From Odontesthes bonariensis (taxonomy: Eukaryota; Chordata; Actinopteri; Atheriniformes; Atherinopsidae), in assembly GCF_027942865.1 (NCBI RefSeq), contig NC_134526.1, positions 10,634,284-10,698,283 on the forward strand: a DNA stretch of 64,000 bases, given 5' to 3'. Within the stretch, counting starts at the first letter, position 1, and the number at the start of each line of letters is the position of its first letter. Under the pieces are notes generated by a model. That model made no database searches. It had not been told where the DNA came from and worked only from the letters and a program-made list of their open reading frames with translations. This document shows, in pieces, positions 58,505 to 64,000 of the stretch. The translations under genes were made by a program, and so were the position numbers.

Positions 58505-61500
58505 TCAATAAAGCTGACCATTGAGCTGCCGGAGCACTCCAACAACAAAATCCCGGAGAGTCTAACAAAGAGCAGAGGAAGCACAGGAACAGTAATTATC
58601 TCAGCAGAGTGAAAGCGTGAGCCGCTGCATTCCATTCATCAAGAACAGCCCTTACCTGCGGCTTGCAGTGCTCCTCGATCCAGCTGAAAACGCAGGCGGA
58701 CAGTTCCTGAAAGCTGCTCACTGAAACAGAGCTGCTGAAAGACACAAACAGGGAGTCCATGATGTTCTGAAAGATGTTGAACTTGACCTGGTCAGACACC
58801 TGATCTTCACCCTGCTGTGGGTTGTTCTGGTGGGCCTTCACGATGTGCTCATAGTTCCTATTAAGAAAGACAAACACTTTAACTGGCATTGCAACATATA
58901 CAATTCACAGAAAGCTTTTTAATAGAGAAACCCTGAACTTCAGTGACTCAAATAACCTGGATTGTTTGATAACTTCTTAAATATTTACAGAAGATCTGAT
59001 TTTCTGAAATGAATTTTCCATTAAAGCATTTTTAAACTTTATTTCCCTACTGGTCAACATTTCTTTTAAAACCCAAATTCATCTGCTTGGAAGCAGAACA
59101 TTCGTGCCTCTGGAATGCTTAGGTTGCAAAAAGCAGGATGTGAAGAACGTCTCGAAAAAAAAAAAAAAAAAAAAAAAAGCTTATTTGACTAAGTCTGAAT
59201 GCCCGTCTCACGTTTTCATGATCTTAAGTGCCATCACTTCTTTTCTTAGGACAGAAACTTCCTCTTCTTGCTTCTTCTTTTCTTTGTGAAGAAAATGGAT
59301 GTAGTCAATTGCTAAAAAAAAAAAAGTAAAACAAAGAAATGCATCAGTGAAAGAAATGTTTACAACACTGAAAAGACATTTGGCATATTTACTTCAAAAT
59401 CTGTTTTACTGCTGAATGTGAGCATACAGGACTGGATGTATGAAGCTGACTAATGACAGATACACAAGTAACCCCACAAGTTATAAAAAAAATAATAAAT
59501 AAAAAAAGAACTTGCACACGATATTCTATTGGAAAACCACACACTTATTAATCAGCATGGCATCATTGCTATGCTAATGCACAGCGATACTCATCTATGA
59601 AACCAGTTCTTAAAGACATAAAGACCTGGATGACTGAAATCTCTGCTTCTAAATTCAGACAAAACTGAAGTCATCGTCTTTTTCTCGAGGTTTTGCTTTT
59701 TTATTGGCTCACTGTTAAATCAAGAATATCATTTTAAATGATTCCCCTCGCATATAAAGCTCTTAATGAGCATCATATCTTAAAGATCTCTTTGTTAGAT
59801 TTGTTCTGAACAGAGCACTCACACTGCAGGTTTACTTGAGGTTCCCGGAGTTTCTAAAAGTAGAATGGGAGGCAGAGCCTTCAGTTTTCAGGCCCCTCTC
59901 TGTGGAACCAGCAACCCGTTTGGGTCCAGGAGGCAGACACCCTCTCTACCTTTAAGATTAGACTCAAAACTTTTCTGTTTGACAAAGCTTACAGTAAGGG
60001 GTGGCTCAATTTGACTCGACTATGATTGTAATACTATGATTTGGATTACAATTGGTTTGAATTGGACTGTATCTTTGAAGTGTCTTGAGATGACATATGT
60101 TGTCATTTGGTGCAATATATAAATAAAACTGAATTAAAACTGAAATGTTGATCTTTAATAGATTGGCCCTGTCACAATGTATTGATCAGCTCGTGCAAAC
60201 AGCCATTTGTCAAAGTGATCTAACATTAATAAACTCTGGTATGTATGATGCAGTAGTGGCAAATATTATAAACTAACCAAATAAGAACCCCTTCCTCTTC
60301 CAAAACTATAGTTTGCAACAAACATAAAAGGCACTCTCAAAGGTCCCTGTTTGTCCCCCGTTGTGCCACGGCTGCAGTGGGGATGGTGACCTGTGGAGTC
60401 TTTGGAGGCAATTTATTTGCCAATAGTAATAAAAACACAACAATTCGCATTTGAATACAATTCTACACTAAGTAAAACACATGGTTATGGATATCAAAGT
60501 GGATTCCTATCAGTCACCAGATCAGACACAACATTTCAAAGCGTGCTGTTAAAGGACCTAAACAGGTTCCGTTAGCCACATCTTACTCTTCTGCAGAATA
60601 GTGGCCTTGCTGATCTTTTGTGCTCCAACTGTGAACTCCGACTGCTGCTGGCAGGTGGGCACAATCGTCTGCAGGTCATCATAGCCTTTCTGATGTTAAA
60701 AAGATTTGTAAAGCAAAGGTTAGACAACTCTAAATGCGTTACAAAGTGCATCGCTTGTCTGAGGTAAGTTAAAAACCTGCATCCATCTGTAATCTTCTGT
60801 AGCCTTACCTTGATGGCATCCCTGCGCTTTTGCTCAGCCTGCGTGTGCGCTTGTCTCCGTCGATCTTTATACGAGTCCTTATAGGATGTCTCATGCCTAT
60901 AGTCACTATCTTCATCATCTATTTGGGATCATATTCAAGAAAAAAAAAAATGAATCATGTTGAAGTCATGACTAATCTACAGTATGTCACTGGTGCATAA
61001 TCACAATTAATCAACATTTATTGATTGATTTCACACACAAAGTATAAAATTGTACATGCATTGGCTTTCTCAAACTAATTAAATTACACAGAAATGAGGA
61101 ACATGCCGAGTTATTATTCATTCTCAGCAGAGACATTATTTAATGCTTCAATTAAATTACTGACAGAGCATTAACAACAACAAAAATCATTTTTAATATA
61201 AAAAGTGGACGACAGCTGTGCTTGTAATGAGGGCAGGCATCATAATATGAAGTTTACATATGTGCAGAGTAGTTTAACGCTCTGTCAGAGTACCTGAACA
61301 TTCAGAACGTGCATATAAAAGACTAAATAAAAGAATCACCGGCAAGACAGTTTGTTTTTGTTTTTTAAGAGGCAGGTAGTAAAATGAAAAAAAAAAAATA
61401 TGTATTTTATATATAATAAGATATACATTTACAAAAGCATCAACGCCAATTTTGCTGCCGCAGTCGACAGCACTGCAGACAGACACACAACCCCTCCCCT

Positions 61501-63940
61501 GACTGGCAGCTGAACACGGGGACAAACGGCACAGAGCTTCTGCTGTTGCAAGCACAAAACTAACTTAACATTGTATTTATTGTTTTAAGGGCTTCTTCTA
61601 TTCTTTTTAAATTGTCATCATACATATTATGAAACTCCAGGAGCAAGCAAGAATCTGTGTGTGTGCAAAAAATGTAGTCAAGTGAAAATCTGATGCCTCA
61701 GAACTACAGTGCATGTGCAGTAGGGCTGCAACTAACGACTATTCTAATAGTCAACTAGTCACCGACTATTGAAACGATTAGTCGACTAATCGGATAATTA
61801 TTAATTTTTTCTTAAATTTAGCATGAAGTTGCTTTTATTACGTGGCAAATGATAAACAAGAAATATGGGTACTTCAATGAAAAATGCATCTTTTATTCAA
61901 CTTTGCTGCTGATTCATACAAAAAGTAAATAAAAATGTCTAAAACCAATTAGGCACAGTGCTCGGTCAGTATAGACATAAATCCTTAAACAAATAAACCT
62001 CTGTCCATTTTTTAAGGACAGGCAAATGTGTTTTTATAAAAAATAAATCATTAATTACAATCAAGTAAAATAGAGAAATATATTTGTCAGGCACAGTCAG
62101 GCATAACGTTAAAGCTCTCTTTTAAAGCGAAAAAACGCTTACAAAATGTACATCAAAAACAAAACGGAGTCAGACTCCGTTTCGTTCAACTGCCCGACGT
62201 GTTTTCTCTTTAAATGTTCGTGCATCACCGAGGTGCTGCTGTGATACGCAAGGTCTGCTTTGCAAACCTTGCAAGTAAACTTTTTATATATTATACCAAA
62301 TACCAAACTGCTCTTTGATTTCATATGACGGGTTTAAAGTTAAAGGATTATTTTTGGTTTAATTAAAAAAGGTTTTCTTCTTTCTTTTTTTCTCCCCGTC
62401 AACAAAACTTTTCTGTCACATTTTTCCTTTTGATCATTTCTGTCATTTATCTGTTTATGGCTAAATAAATGATTTACCAGTAATCTGTGAGTAACGCAGT
62501 CACGAGGAACATAATGTTTTGAGTGTGCTGAATTACAGTTGATTTTAGCAGTTAAAGCACCAGTGCTGCAAGAGGAAAATTAGTTTGAAGCCATTTATTG
62601 AAAGCACTTTATGCCTCCTAATTAGTCATCTTTTCCCCTTTTTCATCTGTGGTAAGAAAAATGTTAAATTGAAATATTGAGTATTGTGAGATCTCTGCAA
62701 AACACAATTCAAATCCCTACCATAACAAACACAATACCTGTATTTGGCACTGAAGAGGCACTTGTTGAGCCAATGCTGTTTGCTCTGGATACAACACTAC
62801 CCTTTCTGGGAGTTTCAGCAAAGAAACCTAGAAACACATTCATTGAAGGATTTTTGAAAATTAGATACACGGGCATCAACATAATCAGAGACCAAAAAGT
62901 CCCCGTTTTCAAACAGCAACATTAACTATTATGAGAGAAGACAAGATATCAGCTGACAGAGTACTCACTGGGGTCAAAGCCACTGTCGCTGAAAGCACCG
63001 TCTGTCTGTCCAGCCATTACCAAACAGCAGTGGAAGGCGAGGGGAGAAAACAGAGACTGAGATGACAAGGTGAACATGTGTGCTGCCCTAAATATGCTGA
63101 CAAAAGACCAAGTGCAAGCCAATCTAAACCCCCTCCGAGCATTGCCCTCATTCGACCACTTTTAGTATAAAAGGGGGTGAAAAAGGTGGCAAATTAGTGC
63201 TTCAAGCACAGATTTACTGTTTTATCTAGGGCACCTCCACACAATAGTTTTTTTTTTTTTTTCTAGTTTGTGGTTCCAAAGATAAGAACTTTATTTTTCA
63301 ATGACTACGATAGGAAAAATCCTGATAATGCTTTCTGTGTCAACATCAAGTCTTGCTTTCATGAAGCTTTCTCTCTTCTTCACTCGAGCCATACTAAAAC
63401 AGGATCTATGAGCAAAATTTTAAAATAAAGAGCCGTATTTTGGGATATCTGAAGTAAAAATGGTATATTCTAACGACATATCACAGGGGTATTAATTTAC
63501 ATGTGAACTGACTTTTTTTTTTGTCTTTCTTTCTGAAGCTGCAGTCTTTAAGTAAAAAGAAGAAGTGCATTTCACTTTTGGATGAGTTTTAAAATAAGTC
63601 CACTGATTTAAATATATCTTTCAATGTTGAAGAAGACCTATCTCACAAACAAGTGAACATTTATATGGGAAATGCGATTTGCATTTTCCTGGCGCTTTGT
63701 TTACTTAGCTAGCTTGTTAGCTAACTAACACAACGTTAACGAACGTCATCAAGCTAACGCTAGCTAGTTTTGGAGCTATCAAAGCTTTGTTTTCACACAA
63801 CGTTAGCAGAGCTTCAGCGTTTTGTCAAGTATGTTACTTATAATTGCTGCCACGCACAAATACACAGTAATCAATTTGCAATAATAATAAAAGTGACTTA
63901 CTTTCCAGTGGTCCTCCGGAGACGTAGTAGGATCCGTCAT
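58505..63940 (-). CDS. mlx: Max-like protein X (bHLH-leucine zipper transcription factor)
   Basis: MLX dimerises with MondoA, ChREBP and MXD proteins to bind E-boxes/ChoREs in glucose-responsive transcription. Eight minus-strand coding exons in transcription order: 63940-63902, 63005-62969, 62827-62738, 60918-60809, 60689-60587, 59311-59212, 58857-58656 and 58561-58505. They are in frame and give 245 aa, matching the human alpha isoform (244). The start is MTDPTTSPEDHWK. Exon 3 has RKGSVVSRANSIGSTSASSV. The basic region AHTQAEQKRRDAIK precedes helix-loop-helix KGYDDLQTIVPTCQQQ and the zipper IDYIHFLHKEKKKQEEEV. The C-terminal dimerisation/cytoplasmic-localisation domain includes FQELSACVFSWIEEHCKPQ and ends GQLY. 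Exon 2 is the least certain: a second in-frame acceptor would begin it at 63056. The 5' untranslated region is cut by the window end. Confidence 0.96.
59155..59178. repeat. A24 homopolymer
   Basis: Run of 24 A (poly-T in the mlx sense) in the mlx intron after the exon at 59311-59212, about 34 bases from that exon's donor. Confidence 0.9.
59608..60140 (+). mobile_element. L2-like LINE 3' fragment in mlx intron
   Basis: The sequence has hallmarks of a decayed fish L2 element. An early stretch translates to fragments like DIKTWMTEI and NSDKTEV in broken frames. A later part reads SRRQTPSLPLRL-type and SKLFCLTK-like segments. The end is GCAATATATAAATAAAACTG, the usual L2 tail. It is antisense to mlx, 5'-truncated and full of stops. 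Boundaries are approximate, and a repeat-library search would refine the subfamily. Confidence 0.7.
61721..62340 (-). mobile_element. hAT DNA-transposon remnant with BED zinc finger
   Basis: The left edge (AGGGCTGCAACTAACGACTA, then several AGTCGACTA-like repeats) matches the terminal and subterminal sequence of hAT elements common in fish genomes. At 62139-62324 on the minus strand a 61-codon frame holds FTCKVCKADLAYH and HEHLKRKH. This is a BED-type zinc finger (C-x2-C ... H-x4-H), the N-terminal DNA-binding domain of hAT transposases. The catalytic region is missing, so it is an internally deleted, inactive copy. No matching right terminal repeat was found. It lies in mlx intron 3, sense to mlx. 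Confidence 0.75.
62139..62324 (-). pseudogene. hAT transposase N-terminal fragment (BED zinc finger)
   Basis: A 61-residue open frame whose middle carries the BED finger residues Cys-Cys-His-His (KVC region and HLKRKH). The family's usual transposase is several hundred residues long, and the RNase H-like catalytic core and hAT dimerisation domain are absent. It is therefore a truncated transposase relic, not a host gene, unless it is spliced into mlx transcripts, for which there is no evidence. Confidence 0.65.
63703..63767. promoter_or_regulatory. mlx: TAGCTAA/AACGTTA motif cluster near the mlx start
   Basis: Repeated TTAGCTAGC, TTAGCTAACTAA, AACGTTAACG and GCTAACGCTAGCTAG motifs lie within 65 bases in mlx intron 1, about 170 bases downstream of the start codon. 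Similar clusters occur near the tubg1/retreg3 and psmc3ip starts. Their function is unknown to me. They may be regulatory motifs or simple-sequence accumulations common at fish promoters. Confidence 0.4.
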
Positions 63941-64000
63941 TTTGGAATGATAAATAAGTAAAAGCAGTGCTACCTTCACGTACGTTTCGTAAATTCAATC

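Noticed and set aside
59104-59289. Lys-rich plus-strand frame around the A24 run
   Set aside because: It is produced by the homopolymer and runs antisense through mlx exon 6.

Overview
The window looks like nuclear DNA of a ray-finned fish, probably a percomorph teleost. Genes are split by many GT-AG introns, the proteins align with vertebrate families almost end to end, and the non-coding DNA holds fish-type repeats: L2-like LINE tails, a hAT remnant with a BED zinc finger, a long foldback MITE, and CA/TG microsatellites. Nothing here is bacterial or viral. I worked by eye from translated exons and splice sites. Family assignments rest on my knowledge of the protein families, not on a search.

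Five protein-coding genes are present, all as multi-exon models that stay in frame throughout. plekhh3 (+, coding 5035-34042, PH-MyTH4-FERM protein, about 788 aa) fills the left half with very large 5' introns. tubg1 (-, coding 45086-37423, gamma-tubulin, 451 aa) converges on it tail to tail. retreg3/fam134c (+, coding 45928-51912, ER-phagy receptor, about 492 aa) starts head to head with tubg1. psmc3ip/hop2 (+, coding 54221-55809, meiotic recombination factor, 212 aa) follows in the same direction. mlx (-, coding 63940-58505, bHLH-zip partner of MondoA/ChREBP and MAD proteins, 245 aa) converges on psmc3ip, and its start lies 60 bases from the window end. The order and relative orientation match human 17q21.2 (PLEKHH3-TUBG1-RETREG3-PSMC3IP-MLX, inverted as a block). 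The mammalian duplicate TUBG2 is absent. The genes share a neighbourhood but no obvious pathway.

Region by region: 1 to about 4.4 kb is intergenic with one LINE tail. About 4.4-5.0 kb is the putative plekhh3 promoter and leader. 5.0-36.05 kb is plekhh3. 36.5-45.1 kb is tubg1. 45.1-45.9 kb is a probable shared promoter. 45.9-53.6 kb is retreg3, with an L2-like insertion in its seventh coding intron and a 1.7 kb 3'UTR. 54.1-55.9 kb is psmc3ip. 56.3-56.9 kb is a near-perfect 629-bp foldback element. About 57-64 kb is mlx, with LINE and hAT remnants in its introns.

The most notable non-routine observations are the foldback element between two convergent genes, an apparent GC-AG intron in tubg1, an uncertain proline/serine-rich C-terminus of plekhh3, a second in-frame acceptor with an internal ATG at mlx exon 2, a perfect E2F-like palindrome just upstream of psmc3ip, and GCTAGCTAA-type motif clusters near the starts of tubg1/retreg3, psmc3ip and mlx. 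I found no convincing undescribed multi-gene system.
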